The translations under genes and the position numbers were made by a program. Under the pieces are notes generated by a model. The model saw nothing but the letters and a program-made list of their open reading frames with translations, made no database searches and was not told the origin of the DNA. A DNA stretch of 64,000 nt. Source: Kribbella jejuensis. Lineage in GTDB: Bacteria > Actinomycetota > Actinomycetes > Propionibacteriales > Kribbellaceae. Below, piece by piece: positions 36,758-45,107 of the stretch. Location of the stretch: NCBI RefSeq assembly GCF_006715085.1, contig NZ_VFMM01000002.1, forward strand, positions 310,001 through 374,000, given 5' to 3'. Position 1 is the first letter of the stretch. Each line of letters opens with the position of its first letter.

Positions 36758-37621
36758 GTGTCTGTCGCGAAGGTTGCCGCCTTGAACTACTACCCGGTGA
36801 AAGGCCTCGCCGGGATACCCGTCGACTCCGCCGAAGTCGGCCCGACCGGCCTGCTGAACGACCGCCTGTTCATGCTCGTCGAGCCCGACGGCACGTTCCT
36901 CAGCCAACGCAAACTCCCCGCGATGGCCACGCTGCAGGCCGCGGTGAACGGCGGTACCCTCCGCCTCTCCGGACCGAACGACCCCGAGCTCGAGGTCGAC
37001 ATCCGGTACGACGGAAAGCGCCGCGACGTCAGCCTCTTCGGCAAATGGTTCGGCCAAGGTGTCGTACAGGACCCGGCCGCCGACGCGTGGTTCACCGAGC
37101 GTCTCGGCGTACCGGCCGCGCTGGTCCGGGTGACGCCCGAGCATGAACGCCCCGGCTGGGGCGCACACCGCGGCTTCACCGGGTACGGCGACGCGCACGC
37201 GCTGATGATCACGTCGCAGTCGTCCCTCGACGGCCTGAACGCCCGCATCCTCGAACACGGCGGCAACCCGATCCCGATGAACCGCTTCCGCCCGAACATC
37301 GTCATCGCCGGCTGGCCCGACGCGCACACCGAGGACTCGGTACTCCGGATGACCGCCGGCACCGTGGAAATCGGCTACTCCGCCCGCGGCATCCGCTGCG
37401 CTGTACCAACCGTCGACCAGTCCACCGGCACCAAGTCCGGCCCCGAACCGACCCGAACCCTGGCCACCTACCGCCGCGAACCCACCTACGGCGGCGGCGT
37501 CAGCTTCGGCATCAAAGCCGCCGTACTAACCCCCGGCACCATAACCGTCGGCGACCCGCTGACGGTCCACGAATGGATCCCCCCAAACACAGACCCAGCC
37601 CCCGCCACCCGCACCCCCTAA
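36758..37621 (+). CDS. MOSC domain protein (MOSC_N + MOSC)
   Basis: A 287-residue protein with an N-terminal MOSC_N beta-barrel (VAALNYYPVKGLAGIPVDSAEV) and a C-terminal MOSC domain containing the conserved Cys in GIRCAVPTVDQSTG (about residue 212). FRPNIVIAGW before it is also typical. Such proteins resemble the C-terminal part of Mo-cofactor sulfurase or the mARC/YcbX reductases that bind molybdenum cofactor through that Cys. No ferredoxin domain is attached. GTG 36758 is a leaderless start: TACGCT ends seven bases upstream. Confidence 0.88.
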   Translation: MSVAKVAALNYYPVKGLAGIPVDSAEVGPTGLLNDRLFMLVEPDGTFLSQRKLPAMATLQAAVNGGTLRLSGPNDPELEVDIRYDGKRRDVSLFGKWFGQGVVQDPAADAWFTERLGVPAALVRVTPEHERPGWGAHRGFTGYGDAHALMITSQSSLDGLNARILEHGGNPIPMNRFRPNIVIAGWPDAHTEDSVLRMTAGTVEIGYSARGIRCAVPTVDQSTGTKSGPEPTRTLATYRREPTYGGGVSFGIKAAVLTPGTITVGDPLTVHEWIPPNTDPAPATRTP

Positions 37622-38550
37622 CAACCAACCACCCCCAAGGAAGAGCTACCAAGCAGCCACCCGAGAAAGAGCTGACAGCCGAGCACCTACGCGAGGACGG
37701 GCTGGCAACCGAGCACCTACCCGGGGAAAGCTGCGAGGTGATGTGCTCCGTGGGAACAGTTGGCTGGCGGGGAAGTGGCGGCGGAGGACCTGGCAGCTCG
37801 TCACCCCGTGGATGTAAGGCCGAGGACCGGGCTGTCGCCTCGTCCGGCTGTCCGTCTTGGAGGAGGTCGGCGCGCTTGCAGGCGCCATCGTCAGCCCGCA
37901 GGCCCACCGGCTGGCCGGCCCGCAGGCCCGTCGGTCAGTCAGCCGATCAGCCAGCAGTCGGTCACAGAGCAAGTCGGCTAGGCAGCGCTGTCGGTTTGCG
38001 CAATCCAGGCAGGTGTCGCCGGCAGGGCAGCCCATCAGTCAGCCAGCAAGTCAGCCAGCAAAGTCAGCCAGCAAAGTCAGCCAGCAAAGTCAGCCAGCAA
38101 AGTCAGCCAGCAAAGTCAGCCAGCAAAGTCAGCCAGCAAGTCGGCTCGGGGGCGCCGTCGGTGGGGCAGTCCGGGCAGGTGTCAGCCGGCGAGGCAGCCC
38201 GTCAGTCAATCAGCAAGCCAGCAAGCCAGCGAGCCAGCCAGCGAGTAAGCCAGCGAGTCAGTCGGCCAGCAGGTCGGCCCGGGGGGCGGTCGGTTGGGGC
38301 AGGCCGGGCAGGTGTCGGCCGGCGAGGGAGCCCGTCGGTCGGTCGGCCAGCAGGTCGGCCCGGGGGCGGTCGGTTGGGGCAGGCCGGGAGGTGTCGATCG
38401 GCAAGGGGGCCCGTCAGTCAGTCAGTCTGCACTTCGGTCAGTCAGCGAGTCGGCCCGGGGGCGCCGCCGGGGGCCGCGGAATCCGGGGAGGTGTCAGCCA
38501 GCAGTCAGTCCATCACTCAGTTTCTGGAAGCGGAGCGGGAGGTGGGGTGG
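37622..38550. repeat. Gene-free repeat region with 13-bp and ~90-bp tandem repeats
   Basis: About 930 bases with no credible gene. From roughly 38033 to 38140 eight near-identical 13-bp units (CAGCCAGCAAAGT) follow one another. On either side (from about 37970 to 38510) a longer unit of roughly 90 bases recurs about five times in degenerate form. It is recognisable by GTCGGTTGGGGCAGGCCGGG followed by CAGGTGTCGGCCGGCGAGG. Open frames through it are repeat artefacts, since 13 is not a multiple of three. At the left (37680-37740) CCGAGCACCTACxCG appears twice. Confidence 0.8.
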
Positions 38551-38960
38551 TCAGATGGTCGCGAAGGATGGGGGGTCTGTGGTGGGGGTGGTCGCGGGGG
38601 GTCCGTTCCAGACTGCGAAGCGGGCGGCTTCGGTGTAGGTGGTTGGGTTTGCGCGCCAGCGGCTGGGGATGGTGGGTGCTGGGTGGGCAGGGCTGTTTTG
38701 GCCGGGGGTGTCTGGCCACGGGTTGGGTGTTGGTGATTTTGAGTGCGGGGGATTGGGGGGTGGTGGGTTGGGGCTCGGGGTAGGCGGGGGCGGGGGGTCT
38801 GGGGTGGTGTGGGGTTTGAGGGGGTTGATTGTGGCTGGTCTTGGGTGGGGCAGGGGTGGTGGGTCGGCCCAGGTGGGGCGGGCTACTTGGGGGTGGCCGT
38901 TGGTGAACGTGATGGTCCAGCGGTCGTTGTGTACGTCTACGTGGTGGCGGCGGCACAGTA
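38551..38960 (-). pseudogene. C-terminal fragment of the DUF222/HNH endonuclease gene, severed by the IS element
   Basis: On the minus strand this segment reads LLCRRHHVDVHNDRWTITF followed by a Pro-rich tail. It is the end of an HNH domain (the CRRHH of the H-N-H fold) plus a disordered C-terminus. Joined across the insertion with one copy of the 4-bp target site, it continues the N-terminal fragment at 40784-42284 in the same frame as ...ITNLALLCRRHH. It has no start of its own apart from a GTG supplied by the IS end, so it is probably not expressed. Confidence 0.88.
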
Positions 38961-40779
38961 GAGGCTGTCGCACGAATCGCGCGCCTGCGGGGTCTGGCTG
39001 GGGTTTCGCGGGAGTATTTGGTGTGGCTGTGAATGTGCGTTGTGGCGACGTGGATCAGTTGATGTTGATGCCGCCTTCGGTGCGGGAGTGGCTGCCTGGG
39101 GATCATCTGGCGTTCTTCGTGCTGGACACGGTGGCCGAGCTGGATCTGGCGGAGTTCTTCGCGGCGTATCGGGCTGACGGGCGGGGTGGTTCGGTCTACG
39201 ACCCGGCGATGATGCTTGCTGTGTTGCTGTACGCGTATTGCACTGGTGAGCGGTCTTCGCGCCGGGTCGAGCGGCGTCTGGTCGAGGACGTCGCCTATCG
39301 GGTGGTGGCGGCGAACCAGCAGCCCGATCACGCGACGATCGCGCGGTTTCGGGCGCGTCATCAAGAAGCGATTGCCGGGTTGTTCGGGCAGGTCCTTGGT
39401 TTGTGTGTGAAGGCCGGTCTGGTTGATGCCGGCGTGGTCGCGATCGACGGCACCAAGATCGCCGCGAATGCATCGTTTTTCGCCAACCGCGAAGGCAAAG
39501 CCCTGGCCAAGGAACTCACTGCGATGGCCGAGCACAGCCAGGCCGGCCAGATGGATCCTGGCGATCTGGTCGATGCGGCGCGTGAGGTCGCCAAGGCGGT
39601 CTTGGCCGAGGCTGCCGCGGTCGATGAGGCCGAGGACGCTGAGCATGGCGATGCCCGCGGCGACGAGCTTCCCGTCGAGTGGGCGGGAGGCCGGGATCGT
39701 CGGGCCCGGATCCGTGCCGCGCTCGATGAGCTGGAGTCGCAGAAGTCGCGCGACTACGAGTCCCGGATGGCTGAGCGCGCGAAGAAGGAGGCCGGGCTGG
39801 GACGAAAGCTGACCGGCCCCAAACCCAAGGAAGACGCCGCTCGGCGCTCGAAGCCGCGGCGGGCCAACACCACCGATCCGCACTCGCGGATCATTGCTCA
39901 GGCGTCGAAGGGTGTCATGCAGGGCTACAACGCCCAAACAGCTGCCACGACTGCTCAGATCGTGGTCGCGGCCGAGGTCACCGCAACCACCAACGATCAA
40001 CCCCACTTCGTGCCGATGGCCACCGCGGTGAGCGAGAACCTGACCGACGCCGGACACAACGACGGGGTCGGGGCGTTCGTGGCCGATGCCGGTTACTGGA
40101 CGGCTGCGAACGGCACCACCGGTGTTGGTGCCGAGGTGCTCATCGCGACGAAGAAACCCTCATGGCGCAAGGCAGACAAGCCCGACGACGACAAGCTCGC
40201 GGTCCTGGCCAAGGTCAACCGTGGCGAGTTGTCACAACGCAAGGCCGGCGAGATCCTCGGTGTCTCCTACACCTGGGTGCGGGACATGACCAAGCGGTAC
40301 TTCGGAAACGACGGGCAACGCATCACCCGAAGCGCCGAACCCGAACCCGCCGAATGGATCCCGGTCATCGAACAAGTCGCCCGCGGGGAGATGTCCAAAC
40401 GCGCCGCCCGCGACGAGCTCACCGTCTCCGACACCCGCATCAACGCAATGCTTGCCCACGTCCGCGGCGAAGCCACCGATCCAACGGTCGCCCGCAAAAC
40501 GATGGACACCAAACTCGCCGACCCCGGCAACGCCGAACTCTACAAGCAACGGGCCTCGAGCATCGAACCCGTGTTCGGCAACATCAAGCACAACCTCCGA
40601 TTCCGGCGCTTCGCCCGCCGCAGCCTTCCGGCCGTGCACAGCGAATGGCGCCTCATCTGCACCGTCCACAACCTCCTCAAACTCCAACAAGCCACCCCCG
40701 CCTGACCGGCAGGGGCAGCACCCCCGGACCGCCGAACACACGACCAACCCCCGGCCCCGAGGATTCGCGCGACAGCCTC
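38961..40779 (+). mobile_element. IS1182-family insertion sequence, complete
   Basis: An 1819-bp element. Left end GAGGCTGTCGCACGAATC (38961-38978) and the reverse complement of the right end GAGGCTGTCGCGCGAATC (40762-40779) form 18-bp terminal inverted repeats with one mismatch. The 4-bp direct repeat AGTA flanks it (38957-38960 and 40780-40783). It carries one intact transposase gene. The near-perfect ends and intact transposase suggest a recent insertion. Confidence 0.93.
39023..40705 (+). CDS. IS1182 family transposase
   Basis: A 560-residue DDE transposase. The N-terminal transposase InsH-like domain (DQLMLMPPSVREWLPGDHLA onward) contains RRLVEDVAYRVVAANQQPDH. The catalytic Asp is in VVAIDGTKIAANAS, the second Asp in FVADAGYW and the Glu in SSIEPVFGNIK near the C-terminus. 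A roughly 90-residue insertion with an HTH-like element (SQRKAGEILGVSYTWV) lies between the second Asp and the Glu. GTG 39023 is chosen because GGGAG lies about eight bases upstream and the element's left end is only 62 bases away; the longer open frame to 38639 runs outside the IS. It appears intact and probably active. Confidence 0.93.
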   Translation: MAVNVRCGDVDQLMLMPPSVREWLPGDHLAFFVLDTVAELDLAEFFAAYRADGRGGSVYDPAMMLAVLLYAYCTGERSSRRVERRLVEDVAYRVVAANQQPDHATIARFRARHQEAIAGLFGQVLGLCVKAGLVDAGVVAIDGTKIAANASFFANREGKALAKELTAMAEHSQAGQMDPGDLVDAAREVAKAVLAEAAAVDEAEDAEHGDARGDELPVEWAGGRDRRARIRAALDELESQKSRDYESRMAERAKKEAGLGRKLTGPKPKEDAARRSKPRRANTTDPHSRIIAQASKGVMQGYNAQTAATTAQIVVAAEVTATTNDQPHFVPMATAVSENLTDAGHNDGVGAFVADAGYWTAANGTTGVGAEVLIATKKPSWRKADKPDDDKLAVLAKVNRGELSQRKAGEILGVSYTWVRDMTKRYFGNDGQRITRSAEPEPAEWIPVIEQVARGEMSKRAARDELTVSDTRINAMLAHVRGEATDPTVARKTMDTKLADPGNAELYKQRASSIEPVFGNIKHNLRFRRFARRSLPAVHSEWRLICTVHNLLKLQQATPA

Positions 40780-40783
40780 AGTA

Positions 40784-42284
40784 GGGCGAGGTTGGTGATT
40801 GCTGTGATGCCGCCGTCCAGCCAGTGGATCAGGTGGTGGGCGTCACACATGATCGGTGGGGCGCCGCAGACTAGGCAGCCGCGGTCGCGGGCGTTCAGGG
40901 CTCGGCGGATGTGCTTCGTCACCAGGCGTTCGCAGCGGCCGACGTCCAGGGGTTCGGAGTTGGAGCCTAGGACGATCGGGATGATGCCGGCGTCGCAGGC
41001 CAGTCGCCGAATGGCGGCCGCGGACAGGCCGTTGCTGTAGACGGTCTGGCCGATCGCGTCCGCGGTGGCGGTTTTCAGGTCGTCGAGGTCGATGGTGACG
41101 GTGATGTTCGCCTTTGCGCCGTACCCGGGCACGCACTCTCCGCGCCGAGAAGCCTGTGGATCCGCCGCATTCGCGGAGCAGTCGGTCGTTGGAGCGGCCA
41201 TCGGTTCATCTGTCGGCGGAGGAGTTGCCGCTGTGTTGGTGTCCCACGCGGCGGCGGCGACGCTCAGGGCGGTGGAGAGGGCGTCTGCTTGGCGTTTGTC
41301 GCGGGAGCGGGGGTCTTGTTCGCCGTCGGGGGTCTTGTGGGGGCGGGCGCCGGCGTGGACTATGGCGCGGAGGAGTTCGGCGTTCTCGTTGGCCAGGAAG
41401 CCCTTGAACTTCACGCCTCGGTCGGCTGCGGTCAGTGTGAGGGATTCGCGGGCGGCGGCTTTTTGCTCTTCGGGTTCGGGGCCGTCGGAGTCCAGTAGGT
41501 CGCAGACTTCCCGGGCCGCGGAGCGCAGTTCGGCCGGTGACATGTGCAGCGCCAGTCCGACGAACTGCTCCTCGACGACGTCCAGGTGCTCGACCGGTAC
41601 GCGCGAACGGACCCGCTCCAGCTCGGAGACGATCGCCGCCGCCTGCGCGGTTCGCATCGGGCGAAATGCACGCGGCCCGGACCCGCTGACCGAGGCATTG
41701 GCACCGCCGTCGCCGAGCTGCGAAACGCCGGTGCCCTCGGGAGTGCCGGTGTCGCTGGGGGCGACCGCACAGTCAAGGTCACCAGGGCCGTCAAGCGCGG
41801 CGGGGCGGTCGAGGGCCGCGGGACGGTCAAGGGCGACGGTGCCGTCGAGAGCGCCGGTGTCGCCGGGGGCGACCGCACAGTCAAGGGCGACGGGGCGGTC
41901 AAGGTCACCGGAGCCGTCAAGGGTGGCGGGGCCGTCAGCGGCTACGTGGTCGTTGGGGTTGTCTGGGGTGGCGGCTTCGGTGGGGGGTTCGATGCCGTGG
42001 GTGAGTGCGTCGGAGATGGCGTTGTACCTGGGCAGGGCTTTCGCCAGGCGTACGTCGCGCCAGGTCTCGGCGCGGTCGCGGCGGTAGCGCTTGGAGACCA
42101 GTTCGACAGCGTCGCGGGCGCCGACCTCCTGGGCGTAGCCGGTGTCCTCGATGCGGGCGATCAGCTGTACCCGGAGGTGCTCGAGTGCGTTGATCTCGGC
42201 GTCCACCGCGTCGAAGGCAGGCAGGAGCTCGGCGTCGCTCAGCGACACCACCGATCGCCCATCCAGGACGCCGAGAATCTCCAT
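40784..42284 (-). pseudogene. N-terminal fragment of a DUF222 (13E12-type) HNH endonuclease gene
   Basis: About 500 residues remain before the IS. A DUF222 domain starts MEILGVLDGRSVVSLSDAEL and includes VSKRYRRDRAETWRDVRLAKALPRY. A low-complexity linker encoded by 18-bp repeats follows, then more DUF222 (VEHLDVVEEQFVGLALHMSP), then the start of the HNH domain (CLVCGAPPIMCDAHHLIHWLDGG). The frame continues 36 codons into the IS and stops at 40677. ATG 42284 is a leaderless start (TAACGT seven bases before it). The remaining HNH half is at 38551-38960. Related families occur as many copies in actinobacterial genomes and are the REP13E12 elements of mycobacteria. Confidence 0.9.
41731..41945. 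repeat. 18-bp tandem repeats inside the HNH gene
   Basis: About eleven degenerate 18-bp units (plus-strand type GGGCGGTCAAGGGCGACG) encode hexapeptide repeats on the minus strand of the form ALDRPA, ALDGTV or DLDCAV. They form an expandable acidic linker inside the DUF222 region. The unit length preserves the frame. Confidence 0.8.
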
Positions 42285-42323
42285 GCCCGCAACGTTACCC
42301 ACGCCCTCGGACAGTTTTCAAAG

Positions 42324-42353
42324 CCGGATCCCCTTGTTTCCAAGGGGATCCGG
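42324..42353. terminator. Perfect 13-bp hairpin between the HNH and lamin-tail genes
   Basis: CCGGATCCCCTTG / CAAGGGGATCCGG with loop TTTC. On the minus strand it lies about 60 bases after the lamin-tail gene and is followed by CTTTGAAAAC, so it probably terminates that transcript. Confidence 0.7.
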
Positions 42354-42412
42354 TCATCCACGATGTCAAGCCCAATCTTGCGTTCTGTGGATATTGCCTA
42401 AGGCAACGATTC

Positions 42413-42883
42413 TCAGCAGCCGACGCGGTACCGGCCGGTGACTGCCTTGTAGGTGCAGGTGTCGAAGGTCTTGCCGGCCGGGGTCTGGAAGCGGGCGGTG
42501 TCGCCGGTGTTGTTCCAGACGTACCAGCTCTGGTTCCAGTACAGGGTCAGTGCACGGTTGCGGTTCTTGCCGGTACGGACGATCACCGTCGACCGGCCCG
42601 GCAGTACGTACCCGCGGGGAAACACGAACAGGTGGTTCGCCGCGTCCAGCACGCGGAACCCGGACAGGTTGATCGGCCGCGAGCTGATGTTCCGGACCGT
42701 GAAGAACTCGTTGTTGATCTGCGCGTTGGTACGGGTGTCGGTGCCCGGTGGGTCGTACTGGATCCCGCTCAGCACGACGGTGATCGCCGCGTCGGCCGTC
42801 AGTGGTGCGAGTACCGCGGTACCGGCCAGCACCACTGCGGCCGTGGCGGCGGAGAAGAGCGTGCGAAAACGTCGTACGAACAC
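42413..42883 (-). CDS. Secreted lamin-tail domain protein
   Basis: A 156-residue protein with a signal peptide (FRTLFSAATAAVVLAGTAVL, cleavage near ADA-A about residue 33) and one lamin tail domain: VVLSGIQYDPPG, then NEFFTVRNISSRPINLSGF and the late WNNTGDTARFQTPAGKTFDT. Two Cys near the end (TCTYK and the terminal GC) may form a disulfide. Bacterial lamin-tail proteins are exported and often attached to nucleases or adhesins; here the domain is alone and its role is unknown. GTG 42883 follows AAGGGGACC. Confidence 0.85.
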   Translation of the reverse strand: MFVRRFRTLFSAATAAVVLAGTAVLAPLTADAAITVVLSGIQYDPPGTDTRTNAQINNEFFTVRNISSRPINLSGFRVLDAANHLFVFPRGYVLPGRSTVIVRTGKNRNRALTLYWNQSWYVWNNTGDTARFQTPAGKTFDTCTYKAVTGRYRVGC

Positions 42884-42999
42884 AGGAACTGGTCCCCTTC
42901 GGCAGTGGGCCGATGTCCCCCCGGCCCGATGAAGTCAAGCTGCCGGTTCCCCCCGGCGGTCGGCCACGCTAGCCGTCACGCTCCGTACTCGTCAAGCCC

Positions 43000-43761
43000 T
43001 CAAGCAACCGTTTTCGGAACGCCGTGCGTCAGCAGTTCGACGCGGTCCTCCAGGCCGGCCTCCCGGAAAGCGGCCAGGAAACGTTCCGGTCCTTCGGTGA
43101 AGTGCGTCCAGCCCTCGGTGTGGACGGGCACGATCCGCGCGTCGCCGAGGATCCGGGCGGCCTCGACGGCGTCCTCGGAGGCGAGGGTCAGGTTTGCTCC
43201 GTTGAGCAACGGCGTACGAGCCGCGCCGGCGAACAGTACGGCGACGTCGATCGGCGCGAACCGGTCAGCGATTTCCTTCACGTGACCGAGCGATGCGTTG
43301 TCCCCGGAGACATAGACGGTCGGCAGACCCTCGCCCTGCAACACGAAACCGGTGACGAAGCCGAGAACGGCCTCGGCGCCGTCCGGCCCGTGCAGCGCCG
43401 GTACGCCGGTCACCGTGACGACGCCGCCGTCCGGCCGCCGGAGCTCGATCGACTCCCAGTTCTCCAGGCCGCGCACGCCCTCGATGCGCAGCGCCGCGCC
43501 GGGCGTCGAGAGAACGGTCGGCACCGACGGCAGCAGTGCGCGGCCGGAGTCGTCGAGATTGTCCTTGTGCTCGTCGTGGGAGAGCAGTACGACGTCGACC
43601 GGGCCGAGGTCCGCGGCCGGGATCGCCGGGCCGGTCAGCTTGGTCATCACCCGCCCCGGAAGCTGGTAGTCGCGGGGCTCGTCGAACGCCGGGTCGGTCA
43701 GGAAGGTGAGGCCGCCGAGGTTCAGGACGGCGGTCGGGCCGCCGATGTGCGTGATCTTCAT
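43000..43761 (-). CDS. MBL-fold metallo-hydrolase (UlaG-like)
   Basis: A 253-residue metallo-beta-lactamase-fold enzyme. The start MKITHIGGPTAVLNLGGLTFLTDPAFD is typical of the UlaG-like branch. The metal motif reads SHDEHKDNLDDSG (His, His and Asp ligands), followed by TVYVSGDNAS and PVHTEGWTHF with later ligands. The substrate is unknown. ATG 43761 is preferred over GTG 43767, which is only two codons upstream. It is divergent from a GlxA-type regulator gene that starts 82 bases away and probably controls it. Confidence 0.82.
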   Translation of the reverse strand: MKITHIGGPTAVLNLGGLTFLTDPAFDEPRDYQLPGRVMTKLTGPAIPAADLGPVDVVLLSHDEHKDNLDDSGRALLPSVPTVLSTPGAALRIEGVRGLENWESIELRRPDGGVVTVTGVPALHGPDGAEAVLGFVTGFVLQGEGLPTVYVSGDNASLGHVKEIADRFAPIDVAVLFAGAARTPLLNGANLTLASEDAVEAARILGDARIVPVHTEGWTHFTEGPERFLAAFREAGLEDRVELLTHGVPKTVA

Positions 43762-43798
43762 GACCACGATCCTCGGTCCCGGCGACCTGTCTCACCAT

Positions 43799-43833
43799 TG
43801 GCCCGGGAGCCATAGTTTCCGAAGATCGGGCCA
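43799..43833. promoter_or_regulatory. Inverted repeat between the MBL-fold and GlxA genes
   Basis: TGGCCCG (43799-43805) and CGGGCCA (43827-43833) form an inverted repeat with centres 28 bases apart. It lies in the divergent promoter, next to CATACT (43832-43837), a -10 candidate six bases before ATG 43844. Confidence 0.4.
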
Positions 43834-43843
43834 TACTGGTCTC

Positions 43844-44797
43844 ATGCGCAGCGTCGCGATTTTCGCGTACCCCGGGATGAGCCCGTTCCACCTCGCCGTA
43901 CCGTGCCTGGTCCTCGGCGAACGGCGCGGCCTCCCACCGCGGTACGACGTACAGGTGTGCGCCGAGGAGCCGGGGTCCTTCCCGACCAGCGCCGGCTTCG
44001 GGATCACCGTGGATCAGGGGCTCGACGCGATGGAGACAGCCGACGTCGTCGTACTGCCGAGCTGGGAGCCCGGGCTGGTCGCATCCGACGTACTGCTCGA
44101 CGCGATCCGGCGTGCGCACGCCCGCGGCGCGACCGTCGTCGGGTTGTGCGTCGGTGCCTTCCTCGTTGCGGAAAGCGGCATCGCGGAAGGTCGCGAGGTC
44201 GTGACGCACTGGCGGTTCGCCGACGAACTGCGGTCGCGGTACCCGTCGTTGAAGGTCCGGGCGGACGTGCTGTGGTCGGATCAAGGTGACCTGGTGACCT
44301 CGGCCGGTACGGCGTCCTCCTTGGACTGCTGCCTGCATCTGGTGCGGCGGCATCACGGGTTCGAGGTGGCGGAAAAGGTTGCCCGTGACATCGTCGTGGC
44401 GCCGCATCGGAGTGGGTCGCAGGCGCAGTACATCCCGGTACCGGTACCGCCCGACCCGGACGACGACGTGATCGAGAAGGCGATGGTATGGGCGCGGGAG
44501 CGGCTCGACCAGCCGGTGTCGCTCGACGAGTGGGCCGGGGCCGTCGCGCTGTCCCGGCGTACGTTCACGCGGCAGTTCCGGGCGCGGACCGGGAGTTCGG
44601 GCCAGGCCTGGTTGTTGCGGCAACGGCTGGACCGGGCCCGATTGTTGCTGGAGACAACCGATTTGTCAGTCGAGCGGGTGGCGGCAGAAAGCGGTTTCGG
44701 AAGCAGTGACACGCTGCGGCACCATTTCCATACGGTGCTCGGTACGACGCCACAGCGGCATCGGCAGGAGTTCTACAGCAGTGCGAGCAGGATGTAG
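43844..44797 (+). CDS. GlxA family transcriptional regulator (DJ-1/PfpI + AraC)
   Basis: A 317-residue regulator with an N-terminal DJ-1/PfpI-like domain (SVAIFAYPGMSPFHLAVPCLV; nucleophile-elbow VGLCVGAFLVA) and a C-terminal AraC domain with two HTH units (SLDEWAGAVALSRRTFTRQF and VERVAAESGFGSSDTLRHHF). ATG 43844 fits a leaderless start. It is a paralog of the regulator at 23455-24375. Both are divergent from a small metal-fold enzyme. It probably regulates the MBL-fold gene. Its 3' end overlaps the convergent small membrane protein gene by 25 bases. Confidence 0.88.
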   Translation: MRSVAIFAYPGMSPFHLAVPCLVLGERRGLPPRYDVQVCAEEPGSFPTSAGFGITVDQGLDAMETADVVVLPSWEPGLVASDVLLDAIRRAHARGATVVGLCVGAFLVAESGIAEGREVVTHWRFADELRSRYPSLKVRADVLWSDQGDLVTSAGTASSLDCCLHLVRRHHGFEVAEKVARDIVVAPHRSGSQAQYIPVPVPPDPDDDVIEKAMVWARERLDQPVSLDEWAGAVALSRRTFTRQFRARTGSSGQAWLLRQRLDRARLLLETTDLSVERVAAESGFGSSDTLRHHFHTVLGTTPQRHRQEFYSSASRM

Positions 44798-45033
44798 ACC
44801 ACCGGCGCCGCGAACGTGATCAGCAGGATCCACGCCATCATCTTGTGGCCGGGTTTTCCGCGGTCGAGGGACGAGGCGAAGTAGAGGACGGCGCCTTCTT
44901 CGGTGTGCCGGCTCAGACCCATCCGCCGCGCCTCGTCCGGCCGTGGATCCGGCCGCTCCTCGGCGAACGCGTCCGGATGGATCCCGAAGTGCGCCGGCCC
45001 GGCCCGATCCACATCATCACGCTCGGAAAACAT
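44773..45033 (-). CDS. Small C-terminal-anchored membrane protein, unknown
   Basis: An 86-residue protein with a charged soluble N-terminal two thirds (acidic and Arg-rich) and one hydrophobic segment at the C-terminus (AWILLITFAAPVVYILLALL), giving a tail-anchored topology. No family is recognised. ATG 45033 is chosen because GGGAGG lies four bases before it; GTG 45069 is an in-frame alternative. It overlaps the 3' end of the convergent GlxA gene and lies downstream of the CAP-domain gene on the same strand. Confidence 0.5.
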   Translation of the reverse strand: MFSERDDVDRAGPAHFGIHPDAFAEERPDPRPDEARRMGLSRHTEEGAVLYFASSLDRGKPGHKMMAWILLITFAAPVVYILLALL

Positions 45034-45107
45034 CCAGCCTCCCGCAGGTTGGTGGACCAGGTCCTCCAATCATGTTCGCACCAACCGGCGGGAAGAGTGC
45101 CGCAGTA

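Noticed and set aside
38033..38140. CRISPR-like array of short repeats
   Set aside because: Units of 13 bp follow each other with no unique spacers; this is a simple tandem repeat and no cas gene is nearby.
37573..38783. Open frames with SQQSQPAKSASKV-type repeats
   Set aside because: A 13-bp repeat read in rotating frames; the peptide periodicity is an artefact and there is no conserved domain.
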